Shown one piece after another: positions 10,097-19,319 of a stretch of DNA of 64,000 nt (positions are counted from its first letter, which is position 1; every line of letters begins with the position of its first letter). Origin of the DNA: Erwinia persicina NBRC 102418. GTDB taxonomy: Bacteria > Pseudomonadota > Gammaproteobacteria > Enterobacterales > Enterobacteriaceae. The notes beneath the pieces were generated by a model that worked only from the letters and a program-made list of their open reading frames with translations, was not told the DNA's origin and did not search any database. A program made the position numbers and the translations under genes. The stretch is taken from positions 124,001-188,000 of the forward strand of contig NZ_BCTN01000006.1 in NCBI RefSeq assembly GCF_001571305.1. Direction: 5' to 3'.

Positions 10097-10548
10097 GCCT
10101 CCTCTGTCTGCCTGCAGGTACGCACCCGCCCGCGAGAAGAGACAATGATGCGTCGCTCCCCGGCCTCACTGGCAATAACGATACTGCCGGGACGGGCCGT
10201 ATTGTTGAGGCCATAGAATCCCATACCGGCCGTGAGCGAACGGATGTTAACGCCGGCATGCGGTGCCAGAAGGGTGTGCCTCAGGGAACGATCGCACCTT
10301 ACCGGTCCCGCCCCCAGACACCAGCGCGCCCCCCGCTTCAGCCAAAGGATATGATCGACATTATGCCAGTTGGCATCGCTGCGTAGCCGGAATAACAGAC
10401 GCTGGATCTGCTGCGCGCTGTCATTGAGCTGCTGGCGCTGCTGCCAGCGCTGCCAGCCGCTCCAACCACTCAGACTGAGCAGGGCAAGCAGAGTCAGCAC
10501 CACCATCATTTCCAGCAGGGTAAATCCATTAAGGTTTTGCTTTTTCAT
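10087..10548 (-). CDS. ppdA: Prepilin-like protein PpdA
   Basis: A 153-residue pseudopilin of the GspH/FimT type and the first gene of the ppdA-ppdB-ygdB-ppdC group. ATG 10548 gives MKKQNLNG followed by FTLLEMMVVLTLLALLSLSG, a G/F cleavage site with Glu at +5. Internal similarity to E. coli PpdA is visible, such as DANWHN and an FYGLNNTARPG segment. A Met three codons upstream (10557) is possible, but neither start has a strong ribosome-binding site. It lies downstream of thyA on the same strand, separated from it by a 189-bp spacer that contains a hairpin. Confidence 0.85.
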   Translation of the reverse strand: MKKQNLNGFTLLEMMVVLTLLALLSLSGWSGWQRWQQRQQLNDSAQQIQRLLFRLRSDANWHNVDHILWLKRGARWCLGAGPVRCDRSLRHTLLAPHAGVNIRSLTAGMGFYGLNNTARPGSIVIASEAGERRIIVSSRGRVRTCRQTEEACR

Positions 10549-10710
10549 GAACGGCATTGTGCGCTTTTAACCCGCAGGGGCCAGCGCCTGTTCGCGTTAT
10601 TGCGCGACGTCATGCAGAGTGATTGCCCGCTTGCAGGCATATTCATTTACGTTGAGAGGAAGATTCCAGAAGGGCAGACAACTGTGGGGGGGCACCGCGT
10701 CTGGCGATGA

Positions 10711-10730
10711 CGCCCCCGGGAAAGGGGGCG
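10711..10730 (-). terminator. GC hairpin just after thyA
   Basis: A perfect 7-bp stem CGCCCCC/GGGGGCG with a 6-nt loop lies 8 bp past the thyA stop on the minus strand. No T-run follows, so it may act as an RNA 3' stabiliser or a weak, Rho-assisted terminator rather than a classical intrinsic terminator. Confidence 0.4.
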
Positions 10731-10737
10731 GTACGCC

Positions 10738-11532
10738 TCAGATCGCGACCGGTGCTTTAATGGCCGGGTGCGGATCGTAGCCTTCAATCTCAAAATCGTC
10801 GAAACGATAGTCAAACAGGGAGGCCGGTTTGCGTTTGATGATCAGTTTCGGCAGCGCACGGGGTTCACGTGACAGCTGCAGGCGCGACTGTTCAAGGTGG
10901 TTACTGTAAAGATGGGTGTCCCCGCCAGTCCAGACAAAATCACCCACTTCCAGGTCGCACTGCTGTGCCATCATATGCACCAGTAACGCATAGCTGGCGA
11001 TATTGAACGGCAGGCCAAGGAAGATATCGCACGAACGCTGATAAAGCTGGCAGGAGAGTTTACCGTCGGCCACATAGAACTGGAAAAAGGCATGGCAGGG
11101 TGCCAGCGCCATCTGATCCAGCTCACCGACGTTCCAGGCTGACACAATAATACGGCGAGAGTCCGGGTCGCTTTTCAGCTGTTCAACCACCTTTGTCAGC
11201 TGGTCAATCTGTGCCCCGTCAGGTGCGCCCCAGCTGCGCCATTGCTTGCCGTAAACCGGGCCAAGATCGCCATTTTCATCAGCCCACTCGTCCCAGATCG
11301 ACACCTTATTTTCTTTCAGGTAAGCAATGTTGGTGTCGCCATTCAGGAACCATAACAGCTCATGAATAATGGAGCGCAGATGACACTTCTTGGTGGTAAC
11401 CAGTGGGAAACCTTCCTGCAGGTTGAAACGCATCTGATGACCAAAAATCGACAGTGTGCCGGTACCGGTACGATCGTTTTTTGGTGTGCCCTGATCGAGC
11501 ACGTGCTGCATTAACGCCAGATACTGTTTCAT
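10738..11532 (-). CDS. thyA: Thymidylate synthase
   Basis: Makes dTMP from dUMP with methylenetetrahydrofolate. The true start is ATG 11532 ([21 protein letters not shown]), giving 264 residues, the standard length; upstream in-frame codons belong to lgt sequence. The nucleophile Cys146 is visible in [14 protein letters not shown], with the dUMP-binding RRI segment and the C-terminal end [10 protein letters not shown]. The start overlaps the lgt stop as ATGA, matching the E. coli lgt-thyA coupling. Confidence 0.98.
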   Translation of the reverse strand: MKQYLALMQHVLDQGTPKNDRTGTGTLSIFGHQMRFNLQEGFPLVTTKKCHLRSIIHELLWFLNGDTNIAYLKENKVSIWDEWADENGDLGPVYGKQWRSWGAPDGAQIDQLTKVVEQLKSDPDSRRIIVSAWNVGELDQMALAPCHAFFQFYVADGKLSCQLYQRSCDIFLGLPFNIASYALLVHMMAQQCDLEVGDFVWTGGDTHLYSNHLEQSRLQLSREPRALPKLIIKRKPASLFDYRFDDFEIEGYDPHPAIKAPVAI

Positions 11533-12407
11533 TTTTCCCCACGAACCTGAGTCTGCGGGCGACGACGATACGCCCAAACCATCATAATCACACCAGCCAC
11601 AATCATCGGTATGGAGAGGATCTGCCCCATACTGATACCGCTGAACAGACCAAGCTGCTGATCAGGCTGGCGGAAGAACTCAACGATAATGCGGAACGCA
11701 CCGTAACCAATCAGGAACAGCCCGGACACCGCACCCATCGGACGGGATTTGCGAATAAAGACGTTGAGAATAATAAACAGCACGATGCCTTCAAGGATCA
11801 GCTCATAAAGCTGTGAAGGATGGCGCGGCAATACCCCGTAAGTCGACAGCAACTGCTGCCACTCAGGGTGAGTCGCCACCAGAGCGATATCTTCGCTACG
11901 GGAGCCCGGGAACAGCATCGCCCACGGCAGGTTCGGATCGACACGTCCCCACAGCTCGCCGTTAATAAAGTTACCGAGGCGACCCGCGCCCAGACCGAAC
12001 GGGATCAGCGGTGCCATGAAATCAGCCACCTGGAAGAAATGACGTTTAGTGCGGTAAGCAAAGATCATCATCACCACGATCACCCCAATCAGGCCACCGT
12101 GGAACGACATACCGCCATCCCAGACTTTGAACAGATACAGCGGGTTGTCGAGGAACAACGGCATGTTATAGAACAGGACATAGCCGATACGCCCACCAAG
12201 GAAGACGCCAAGGAAGCCCGCATACAGCAGGTTCTCCACCTCTTCTTTTTTCCAGCCACTGCCCGGTTTGTTAGCCCGGCGCACGGCCAGCCACATCGCG
12301 AAAACAAAGCCCACAAGGTACATCAGTCCGTACCAGTGCAGAGAAACTGGCCCGATGGAGAAAATCACCGGATCAAATTGAGGGAAAGCCAGATAGCCGT
12401 TATTCAT
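11529..12407 (-). CDS. lgt: Prolipoprotein diacylglyceryl transferase
   Basis: Inner-membrane enzyme that transfers diacylglyceryl from phosphatidylglycerol to the lipobox Cys of prolipoproteins. At 292 residues it has about seven hydrophobic segments. The family signature [14 protein letters not shown], with the essential Arg, and the HGGLIG segment, with the essential His, are both present. It starts at ATG 12407 and is coupled to thyA downstream by a 4-bp overlap. A 270-bp spacer separates it from ptsP, so it may have its own promoter. Several lipoproteins in this window (ygdR, the pump channels, the AcrA-like protein, the trypsin-like protein) would be substrates. Confidence 0.97.
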   Translation of the reverse strand: MNNGYLAFPQFDPVIFSIGPVSLHWYGLMYLVGFVFAMWLAVRRANKPGSGWKKEEVENLLYAGFLGVFLGGRIGYVLFYNMPLFLDNPLYLFKVWDGGMSFHGGLIGVIVVMMIFAYRTKRHFFQVADFMAPLIPFGLGAGRLGNFINGELWGRVDPNLPWAMLFPGSRSEDIALVATHPEWQQLLSTYGVLPRHPSQLYELILEGIVLFIILNVFIRKSRPMGAVSGLFLIGYGAFRIIVEFFRQPDQQLGLFSGISMGQILSIPMIVAGVIMMVWAYRRRPQTQVRGEK

Positions 12408-12677
12408 CTTTCACCATTGTTAAAGTCAGTCCTGACAGGCAGCCGCGCAAGGAGGGGCTGCATAAGGCGCGCATGATAGCATAATGCGAATTACTGCGTT
12501 CTCAGCTAACTGTAAACTTTATTAAGCAGGCTGCAGAGGCAATGACGTTTCAGCTGTTTCGGTTGCCACCCGTCTTAAGCCAGCCAGCGCGCAGACCAGC
12601 AGAATGTGCAGATAATAAATCAGGATCGGCGCCTGAGCCATGAGGCACCGGCAAACAAAACAGCCCTTAAGCCCCTT

Positions 12678-14924
12678 TCACCTGCCGCCGCGAATCAGCC
12701 CGCCCAGTCCCCGTCTTTCCATGAACGAGGCCACCTGATGCCGCACTTCGGTGGCGAACTGCGCTTCCAGTCCACGTTGCGCCAGGTGTTGTGCCTCTTC
12801 CTGGTCGAGATGCCTCAGCAGGTATTTCACGCGCGCCACGTTGCGGCCGTTCATACTGAGATGGTGGTATCCCATACCCACCAGCAGTGCTACGCACATC
12901 GGGTCACCGGCCATTTCACCACACAAACAGAGCTCGATTCCCGCGCGTTGTGTCTCTTCTGCAATACTTTTTAACGCACGCAGCATGGCCGGATGCAGAC
13001 TGTCATACAGGCTGGCCACCCGGGTGTTATTTCGATCGACCGCCAGCAGGTACTGCGTCAGATCGTTGGTCCCGACGGAGACAAAGTCCACCCGGCCTTT
13101 TAGCTGACCAATCATAAAGATCATCGACGGCACTTCAACCATCACACCAATGCGCGGCTGCGGAATGGCGTAACCGAGCATCTCTTCCACTTCACGCGCA
13201 GCGCGGGCGATCAGGCGTCTTGCCTCATCAATCTCTTCCAGGCTGGTGATCATCGGCAGCAGGATATTGAGATTATCACTGGCTACGTTGGCGCGTAGCA
13301 TGGCCCGGAGTTGTACCAGGAAAATTTCCGGCTGGTCGAGCGTCAGGCGGATGCCCCGCCAGCCCAGGCACGGGTTCTCTTCGCTGATCGGCATATACGG
13401 CAGCTGTTTATCCGCCCCGACATCCAGCGTACGTAAAGTGACGGGTTTATCGAGGAAGAGCTGCAACATGCCCTGATATTGCGCCACCTGCTCTTCTTCC
13501 GAAGGGAAACCGTTTTGTAGCATAAAGGGAATTTCGGTGCGGTAGAGGCCCACGCCATCTACCCGGTTACCCACCATCTGTTCATGCTCTGCGCTCAGGC
13601 CGGCGTTCAGCATCACCTTGACCGGCTCGCCGCTTTTGAGCGCGCCAGGCAGGAAGACAAAATCCTCCGCCAGCAGGCTCAGTTCATTCTCTTCACTGAT
13701 CAGACGCTGGTATTCCTGCACCAGCACCGGTTCCGGATCCACCAGCAGTTCGCCACGATAGCCGTCAACGATCAGCAGACGCCCTTTCATCAGCTCAGGC
13801 TGAATGTCGGCCCCCATCACGGTAGGGATCCCCATCGCCCGAACCATAATAGCGGCGTGGGAATTCGCGGCCCCATCGCGCACCACCACGCCCGCCAGCC
13901 GGTCACGCGGCAGCTCGGCAAGGGTGGTTGCCGTCAGTTCATCGGCCACCAGCACAAAGCGCTCGGGCCAGGTATTGGTACCCTGCACCGTGTCATCGAG
14001 GTGAAACAGCAGGCGCTGCCCCAGCACACGCAGGTCACCGGAGCGCTCGCGCAGGTAGCTGTCCTGAAGGCTGGCAAACTGGGCGGCGAACTTCTCGATC
14101 ACCTTTTTAACCGCCCACTCGGCGACGGAACCGGCGTCGATTTCCGCCAGCAGATCTTTTTTCAGCCGGGCGTCGGTTAACAGGTGCGAGTAGAGATCAA
14201 AGATCGCCGCACTCTCTTTATGCATACTGGCGGTGAAACGCTTGCTGTAGCGGCGAAACTCACTGGAAGCTTCACTCATTGCCAGCGCCAGTCGTTCACG
14301 CTCTCTGACCGTATCGAGGGTTGAAGCCGCAAACACATTTTCCAGCGAGGGTTGGCTGGAGTCGACCCAGCCCTGGGCGACGGCCACGCCAGGCGCGGCT
14401 GCCAGAGCACGGATACGGGTTTGCCGGTATTGACCAAACAGGGCATTCAGCTGGGACTGAGAGAGAATGGCCGCCATCTGAGTGGCCAGCGTAACCAGAA
14501 ATGACTCTTCACTTTCATCAAACTGGCGGTGCTCACGTTGCTGAACCACCAGCACACCAAGCAACTGGCGACGGCTGATAATCGGCACGCCAAGGAAAGA
14601 GCGAAAACGCTCTTCCTTTACGGAGGGGATGTATTTAAAACTTGGGTGACTCTGCGCATCAGCAAGGTTAATCGGCTCGGCCAGACGCCCCACCAGCCCG
14701 ACAATCCCTTCATCAAAGGCCAGGGCGACGGTGCGCCCACGCGGCTTTTTTAGCCCACGCGTAGCCATCAGGTAGTAGCAGCGACGATCGTGATCCGCGA
14801 GGTAGACCGAACACACTTCGGTTTGCATCGCCAGACAGATTTCGTTAACCAAAATGTCCAGCGCCTCGGTAAGCCGGGGCGCTGCCGCCACTTTCTCAAC
14901 TATTTCGCGTAGCTGTGTGAGCAT
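12678..14924 (-). CDS. ptsP: PtsP, enzyme I of the nitrogen PTS (EI-Ntr)
   Basis: Phosphoenolpyruvate-protein phosphotransferase that passes phosphate to NPr and IIA-Ntr. At 748 residues it has an N-terminal GAF domain (about residues 1-165), then the PEP-utilising enzyme I domains. The phosphorylated His is in GAANSHAAIMVRAMG near residue 355, and the PEP-binding barrel carries the CLCGEMAGDP signature. It begins 12 bp after rppH, the conserved rppH-ptsP pair. Confidence 0.97.
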   Translation of the reverse strand: MLTQLREIVEKVAAAPRLTEALDILVNEICLAMQTEVCSVYLADHDRRCYYLMATRGLKKPRGRTVALAFDEGIVGLVGRLAEPINLADAQSHPSFKYIPSVKEERFRSFLGVPIISRRQLLGVLVVQQREHRQFDESEESFLVTLATQMAAILSQSQLNALFGQYRQTRIRALAAAPGVAVAQGWVDSSQPSLENVFAASTLDTVRERERLALAMSEASSEFRRYSKRFTASMHKESAAIFDLYSHLLTDARLKKDLLAEIDAGSVAEWAVKKVIEKFAAQFASLQDSYLRERSGDLRVLGQRLLFHLDDTVQGTNTWPERFVLVADELTATTLAELPRDRLAGVVVRDGAANSHAAIMVRAMGIPTVMGADIQPELMKGRLLIVDGYRGELLVDPEPVLVQEYQRLISEENELSLLAEDFVFLPGALKSGEPVKVMLNAGLSAEHEQMVGNRVDGVGLYRTEIPFMLQNGFPSEEEQVAQYQGMLQLFLDKPVTLRTLDVGADKQLPYMPISEENPCLGWRGIRLTLDQPEIFLVQLRAMLRANVASDNLNILLPMITSLEEIDEARRLIARAAREVEEMLGYAIPQPRIGVMVEVPSMIFMIGQLKGRVDFVSVGTNDLTQYLLAVDRNNTRVASLYDSLHPAMLRALKSIAEETQRAGIELCLCGEMAGDPMCVALLVGMGYHHLSMNGRNVARVKYLLRHLDQEEAQHLAQRGLEAQFATEVRHQVASFMERRGLGGLIRGGR

Positions 14925-14936
14925 AATCTACGTGGC

Positions 14937-15464
14937 TTAACCTCTCTTCCGTCGAAAACCTGGCGCATTTCGTTGTACGGCATTCTCCTGCAGGGGCATA
15001 ACCACGCCGGCAAACTCTTTCATCACGCGTCGGTAAACGTCGCGTTTAAAAGAGACCACCTGGCGAACCGGATACCAAAAGCTCACCCACCGCCAGCCAT
15101 CAAATTCTGGCGTACTGCTGGTTTGCATGTTGATATCCGCGTCATTGCACATCAGCTGCAGAAGATACCACTTCTGTTTTTGGCCGATACAAACCGGCTT
15201 TGTGTCCCAACGCACCAAACGTTTTGGCAACTTATATCGTAACCAGTTACGGGTAGATGCAAGGATGCGGACATCCTTGCGGTTCAAACCGACTTCCTCG
15301 AAAAGTTCGCGGTACATCGCCTGCTCCGCCGTTTCTCCAGGGTTGATACCGCCCTGGGGAAACTGCCAGGAGTGTTGACCGTAACGTCTGGCCCACAGCA
15401 CCTGTCCCTGCTTGTTACATATTACGATACCAACATTCGGGCGGTAGCCATCATCATCGATCAC
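14937..15464 (-). CDS. rppH: RppH, RNA pyrophosphohydrolase
   Basis: Nudix hydrolase that converts 5'-triphosphate mRNA ends to monophosphate and so triggers RNase E decay. The protein is 175 residues. The Nudix box [20 protein letters not shown] plus VGL covers residues 38-60 with all catalytic Glu residues. It starts at GTG 15464, the same codon as in E. coli ([14 protein letters not shown]). It is the first gene of the minus-strand rppH-ptsP unit and divergent from mutH across a 685-bp spacer. Confidence 0.97.
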   Translation of the reverse strand: MIDDDGYRPNVGIVICNKQGQVLWARRYGQHSWQFPQGGINPGETAEQAMYRELFEEVGLNRKDVRILASTRNWLRYKLPKRLVRWDTKPVCIGQKQKWYLLQLMCNDADINMQTSSTPEFDGWRWVSFWYPVRQVVSFKRDVYRRVMKEFAGVVMPLQENAVQRNAPGFRRKRG

Positions 15465-15828
15465 CGGACTACCTCAAACTAAAACTGGATGTTCTGATTG
15501 TTTCATACTCCTTACAGACGGTAAACCACTGGTTTCAGGCGAGGTGACGACGCCAGGCTGGGATAACTCGCCCAATTTGGCAAAGTTATAAACAGAAACA
15601 CGAATAAAAGGGCGATCTTATTCACGTTTTCTGTGGATAGCTTTGTGCAGAACTCTGTTAACAGGTGGGGAAAACTTTCTCTCACTCTTAAAGCGCTGTT
15701 TTTTAAACTCAGAATAAACCCATAGGAATCATTAGGTTTTAACGTTAACCACAGCATTTCCCCCGGTTGTCATTCGTTTGTCATGTGACCCGGATCGTCA
15801 ACTGGTGAAAGATCGAACGCTGACGACG

Positions 15829-15837
15829 TTATCCACA
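15829..15837 (+). promoter_or_regulatory. DnaA box, perfect consensus
   Basis: TTATCCACA matches the strong DnaA consensus at all nine positions, followed by GA. It lies 312 bp upstream of the mutH start. Confidence 0.6.
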
Positions 15838-15947
15838 GAATAAGCAGATTATGTGGGCATGAAAAACGCAAAACAGGGTAAAAACAGCGCCGTCAAGGCT
15901 GTAAATGGAAACAGTATTCGTGCAGAAAGGAAGTTATCCCTCTTTTC

Positions 15948-15956
15948 TGTGGATAA
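15948..15956 (-). promoter_or_regulatory. DnaA box, perfect consensus, minus strand
   Basis: TGTGGATAA on the plus strand is the complement of TTATCCACA. It faces the box at 15829 in the opposite orientation, about 110 bp away, and lies about 194 bp upstream of mutH. Confidence 0.6.
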
Positions 15957-16149
15957 GTACCCTCGTGATCCTGTTCATTGTCGGTGGCAACCCGGGTAAA
16001 ACTGTCGGAAGCGGGCTTTTTACAGGGACGAAGTGCAATAAAAAAACACGAGTTATCATGCTATTATTGGTGTTTTCCCCAGATAAGTGAGTCAGATTCG
16101 CTGTGTGGGCAAAATGTGTCTATTTTTTAAACACAATACAGGTCTGATT

Positions 16150-16836
16150 ATGACTGACCCTCATCACATCGTTCCACCTCCACAGGATGAGGAGGAACTG
16201 CTGGCCCGCGCCTCTGCACTGGCAGGATATACGCTGGGTGAACTGGCGCAGCGGATTTCACTGCCCGTGCCGCGCGATCTTAAGCGGGATAAAGGCTGGG
16301 TGGGCATGCTGCTGGAGCGCTATCTGGGTGCCAGCGCAGGCAGTAAACCCGAGCAGGATTTCGCCAGTATCGGCGTTGAGTTGAAAACCATTCCAGTGGA
16401 CGCCAGCGGTCGCCCCCTGGAAACCACGTTTGTCTGCGTCGCCCCTCTGACCGGAAACAGTGGTGTCACCTGGCAGAACAGTCACGTCCGCCATAAACTG
16501 ACGCGGGTGCTCTGGATCCCGGTGGAAGGAGATCGCGCCATCCCGCTGGCGCAACGTCACGTGGGCGCGCCCCTGCTATGGAGTCCGGACGCCAGTGAGG
16601 AGCAGCGCCTTCAGCGCGACTGGGAGGAGTTGATGGACATGATCGTGCTGGGCCAGGTCGAGCAGATTACGGCACGTCATGGAGAAGTACTGCAGATACG
16701 CCCCAAGGCGGCGAACAGCAAAGCGCTGACGGAGGGTATCGGCCGCGATGGCCAGCCGATCATGACGCTGCCACGCGGCTTTTATCTAAAGAAAACCTTC
16801 ACTGCGCCGCTGCTGGCACGACATTTTCTTCTTTAA
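16150..16836 (+). CDS. mutH: MutH, methyl-directed mismatch repair endonuclease
   Basis: Nicks the unmethylated strand at hemimethylated GATC after activation by MutS-MutL. ATG 16150 gives 228 residues beginning [18 protein letters not shown]; the longer upstream frame lacks similarity. The catalytic triad is in place as D70, E77 and K79 ([11 protein letters not shown]), at the same positions recalled for the E. coli enzyme. Its presence implies Dam methylation. It is followed by ygdQ 88 bp downstream with its own promoter. Confidence 0.97.
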   Translation: MTDPHHIVPPPQDEEELLARASALAGYTLGELAQRISLPVPRDLKRDKGWVGMLLERYLGASAGSKPEQDFASIGVELKTIPVDASGRPLETTFVCVAPLTGNSGVTWQNSHVRHKLTRVLWIPVEGDRAIPLAQRHVGAPLLWSPDASEEQRLQRDWEELMDMIVLGQVEQITARHGEVLQIRPKAANSKALTEGIGRDGQPIMTLPRGFYLKKTFTAPLLARHFLL

Positions 16837-16854
16837 GAAATTGCATCAAAGATT

Positions 16855-16883
16855 TTCCCACTATCGTCAACCTTGCGTATAAT
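16855..16883 (+). promoter_or_regulatory. Predicted sigma-70 promoter of ygdQ
   Basis: A perfect -10 TATAAT (16878-16883) is preceded at 17 bp by TTCCCA (16855-16860, four of six matches to the -35). The expected start is near 16890, giving a leader of about 35 nt before the ygdQ ATG. Confidence 0.55.
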
Positions 16884-16924
16884 CGTCGTTTAGCTTTTGT
16901 TTAAGTTTAAGGTGTGCTTTTAAC

Positions 16925-17635
16925 ATGTTTGAATGGATTGCCGATCCCAATGCCTGGCTCGCGCTTGGCACGCTGACGATCCTCGAGATTGTTCTCGGGA
17001 TAGATAACATTATTTTCCTCTCGCTGGTCGTCGCCAAACTGCCAGCGCATCAACAAAACACCGCCCGACGTATTGGTCTGGCCGGCGCGATGTTAATGCG
17101 CCTTGGTCTGCTGGCCTCTATTGCCTGGGTTATCCGTCTGACGGATCCGTTGTTAACCCTGATGGATCACGCGTTCTCGGCACGAGACCTGATCCTGCTA
17201 TTTGGTGGACTGTTCCTGCTCTGGAAGTCGAGCATGGAGATTCATGAAACCATTGAGGGCGGGGGAAGCGAACACACGACGAAAGTGCATTCGTTTTTCG
17301 GAGCCATCGTGCAGATCATGGTACTGGATATCATCTTCAGCCTGGACTCGGTGATCACCGCCGTCGGCCTTTCAGATCATCTGATTATCATGATGGCCGC
17401 CGTGGTGATTGCCGTGCTGGTGATGATGTTTGCCGCCCGGGCCATCGGTGAGTTTGTTGACCGCCATCCGTCGGTAAAAATGCTGGCACTGGCGTTCCTG
17501 ATCCTGGTCGGATTCACTCTGATGCTGGAAAGTTTCAGTATTCACATTCCAAAAGGCTACATCTACTTCGCGATGTTCTTCTCCATGGCCGTGGAATGCC
17601 TTAATCTGGCACGCAATAAAAAGCGTCCGCTATAA
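16925..17635 (+). CDS. ygdQ: YgdQ, TerC-family inner-membrane protein
   Basis: A 236-residue integral membrane protein of the TerC superfamily. About seven transmembrane segments are visible, with the family's acidic motifs LEIVLGIDNIIFLSL (residues about 20-35) and LDIIFSLDSVITAVG (about 138-152), which place paired Asp residues in the membrane. TerC relatives act in metal handling or export such as manganese, but the specific role of YgdQ is not established. It lies between mutH and ygdR as in E. coli. Confidence 0.9.
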   Translation: MFEWIADPNAWLALGTLTILEIVLGIDNIIFLSLVVAKLPAHQQNTARRIGLAGAMLMRLGLLASIAWVIRLTDPLLTLMDHAFSARDLILLFGGLFLLWKSSMEIHETIEGGGSEHTTKVHSFFGAIVQIMVLDIIFSLDSVITAVGLSDHLIIMMAAVVIAVLVMMFAARAIGEFVDRHPSVKMLALAFLILVGFTLMLESFSIHIPKGYIYFAMFFSMAVECLNLARNKKRPL

Positions 17636-17644
17636 GATAATGTC

Positions 17645-17671
17645 CCTGCCCGTCCCCACTGGTCGGGCAGG
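17645..17671 (+). terminator. Hairpin after ygdQ
   Basis: An 8-bp perfect stem CCTGCCCG/CGGGCAGG with an 11-nt loop starts 10 bp after the ygdQ stop. No U-run follows, so termination is plausible but unproven. Confidence 0.4.
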
Positions 17672-17805
17672 ATACAATGTGAGCAATATGTCAATGGTAT
17701 GCTGTGCGCAGCGTCTATTTTCAGACTCATACTATTATCGTTACAGGGAAAATAGTTTATTACTACACTGATACCGGTTGAGTAATAAACATTAGGGAGA
17801 CAAGT

Positions 17806-18021
17806 ATGAAGTGGATTTTGGGTGCAGCAGTCGTCGGCCTGGCTATGTTAACGTCCGGATGCAGCAGCGACTACGTCATGGCGACCAAAGAAGGCAAAAT
17901 GATTATGACCGATGGTAAGCCGCAGATCGATAAAGAGACTGGCCTGGTGAAATATACGGACGATAGCGGTCATGAAAAGCAAATCAACGGTGATGAAGTC
18001 TCATCCATTGTTGAGCGTTAA
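17806..18021 (+). CDS. ygdR: YgdR, small DUF903-type lipoprotein
   Basis: A 71-residue lipoprotein. The signal [19 protein letters not shown] has lipobox TSGC, so the mature protein starts at Cys19 and is about 53 residues. The mature part ([20 protein letters not shown]) is typical of the YgdI/YgdR family, a small beta-barrel fold of unknown function. The residues after Cys are Ser-Ser, so outer-membrane sorting is expected. A GGGAGA ribosome-binding site precedes the ATG. Neighbours ygdQ and tas match E. coli. Confidence 0.92.
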   Translation: MKWILGAAVVGLAMLTSGCSSDYVMATKEGKMIMTDGKPQIDKETGLVKYTDDSGHEKQINGDEVSSIVER

Positions 18022-18030
18022 GCGCATATT

Positions 18031-18059
18031 GCCACCTGACCCGTGCGGTTAAAGGTGGC
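18031..18059 (+). terminator. Hairpin after ygdR
   Basis: GCCACCT and AGGTGGC form a 7-bp stem 9 bp past the ygdR stop, followed by TTGCT. It is a weak intrinsic terminator at best. Confidence 0.4.
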
Positions 18060-18224
18060 TTGCTAAAGCACTTCCCGATAAATCCCCCCTTCCCCCGCCC
18101 GTTCAGCACGGTTATAGTCAAAAACCGGGTTTTCGGTGCGACACGTGCCAGCCCCAGGCAAAAAGCCCCTGTTGCGGACGCCCTGATGTCCCTGACCTTT
18201 GAATAATGAAAAAGGAAGCCGGCA

Positions 18225-19265
18225 ATGCATTATCACCGTATCCCCCACAGCACCCTGGAAGTCAGTACTCTGGGGTTGGGCACCATGACGTTTGGTGAGC
18301 AAAACAGCGAAGCCGACGCCCATGCACAACTGGATTATGCCCTGAGCCGCGGCATCAACCTGATTGATACTGCCGAAATGTACCCCGTCCCGCCACGCCC
18401 GGAAACGCAGGGTCTGACCGAGCAGTATATCGGCAGCTGGCTGGCGGCACGCGGTAATCGCGATAAGGTCATCCTGGCCTCTAAAGTCTCCGGGCCGATT
18501 CGTGGCGCTGATGCCTCCATCCGTCCGGGCCAGGCGCTGGATCGCAAAAATATACGCAGCGCGCTGGATGCCAGCCTGAAGCGGCTGAATACCGATTATC
18601 TCGACCTGTATCAGTTGCACTGGCCGCAGCGCCAGACCAACTGTTTTGGTAAGCTGAACTATGAGTACACCGACAGCGCAGCAACCGTAACGCTGCTGGA
18701 AACACTGGAGGCGCTGACTGAACAGGTGCGGGCCGGTAAAATTCGCTATATCGGCGTGTCGAACGAAACGCCGTGGGGCGTAATGCGCTATCTGCAACTG
18801 GCGGAGAAACATGAACTGCCGCGTATCGTCAGCATCCAGAATCCCTACAGCCTGCTGAACCGCAGCTTTGAAGTCGGTCTGGCCGAAATCAGCCAGCATG
18901 AAGGCGTCGAGCTGCTGGCCTATTCCAGCCTGGCCTTCGGTACACTGAGTGGGAAATACCTTAACGGTGCACAGCCTGCCGGGGCGCGTAACACCCTGTT
19001 CAGCCGTTTCAAACGCTACAGTAGCGAACAGTCTGTCGGGGCCATTACCGAGTATGTCGCCCTGGCGAAGCAGCACGGACTGGATCCCTCGCAAATGGCA
19101 CTGGCCTTCGTACGCCAGCAGCCGTTTGTCGCCAGCACCTTACTGGGGGCGACCACGCTGGAACAGTTGAAGATCAATATCGACAGCTATGATGTCACGC
19201 TGAATGAAGAGGTCATGGAAGGACTGGAAGCGATCCATCGTCGCTTTACCTATCCAGCGCCTTAA
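18225..19265 (+). CDS. tas: Tas, aldo-keto reductase
   Basis: A 346-residue NADP(H)-dependent aldo-keto reductase of the AKR11/Tas type. The conserved tetrad is visible: Asp and Tyr in DTAEMYP, Lys in LASKVSG and His in LHWPQ. AGGA lies just upstream of ATG 18225. The E. coli protein was found as a suppressor of tyrosine auxotrophy; its natural substrate is unclear. It stands between ygdR and the convergent lplT, with a strong hairpin after it. A long open frame on the opposite strand is a codon-bias shadow. Confidence 0.95.
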   Translation: MHYHRIPHSTLEVSTLGLGTMTFGEQNSEADAHAQLDYALSRGINLIDTAEMYPVPPRPETQGLTEQYIGSWLAARGNRDKVILASKVSGPIRGADASIRPGQALDRKNIRSALDASLKRLNTDYLDLYQLHWPQRQTNCFGKLNYEYTDSAATVTLLETLEALTEQVRAGKIRYIGVSNETPWGVMRYLQLAEKHELPRIVSIQNPYSLLNRSFEVGLAEISQHEGVELLAYSSLAFGTLSGKYLNGAQPAGARNTLFSRFKRYSSEQSVGAITEYVALAKQHGLDPSQMALAFVRQQPFVASTLLGATTLEQLKINIDSYDVTLNEEVMEGLEAIHRRFTYPAP

Positions 19266-19274
19266 TCCGGAAGC

Positions 19275-19306
19275 CACCGCCAGGGCACGCTTGCGCCCTG
19301 GCGGTG
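19275..19306. terminator. Strong hairpin between convergent tas and lplT
   Basis: A perfect 12-bp stem CACCGCCAGGGC/GCCCTGGCGGTG with an 8-nt loop lies between the tas and lplT stop codons. It can serve both strands as an RNA 3' end. Neither strand has a U-run, so it may protect 3' ends after Rho-dependent termination. Confidence 0.55.
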
Positions 19307-19319
19307 TGGTATTACTCTC

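Larger units (their letters stand above)
15465..16149. other. rppH-mutH divergent spacer with DnaA-box-like sites
   Basis: This is an AT-rich 685-bp gap containing the promoters of rppH and mutH. It holds one perfect DnaA box TTATCCACA (15829-15837, plus), one perfect box on the minus strand (15948-15956), and a one-mismatch box on the minus strand (15632-15640). Two short open frames here (15512-15757 minus; 15905-16090 plus) show no family features and are not called. A DnaA-binding locus upstream of mutH is, from memory, known in E. coli. Confidence 0.6.

Noticed and set aside
12408-12677. Gene in the lgt-ptsP gap
   Set aside because: This 270-bp spacer contains no convincing coding frame; it probably holds the lgt promoter, but no clear -35/-10 pair could be fixed.
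15512-15757. 81-codon frame on the minus strand in the rppH-mutH spacer
   Set aside because: GGGGG precedes the ATG, but composition is that of the AT-rich spacer and no family or conserved feature is visible; the DnaA boxes argue for regulatory DNA.
15905-16090. 61-codon frame on the plus strand before mutH
   Set aside because: It spans a DnaA box and the likely mutH promoter, with no ribosome-binding site.
18063-19094. 343-codon frame on the minus strand
   Set aside because: It lies almost wholly antisense to tas, with the low-complexity composition of a codon-bias shadow and no recognisable domain.
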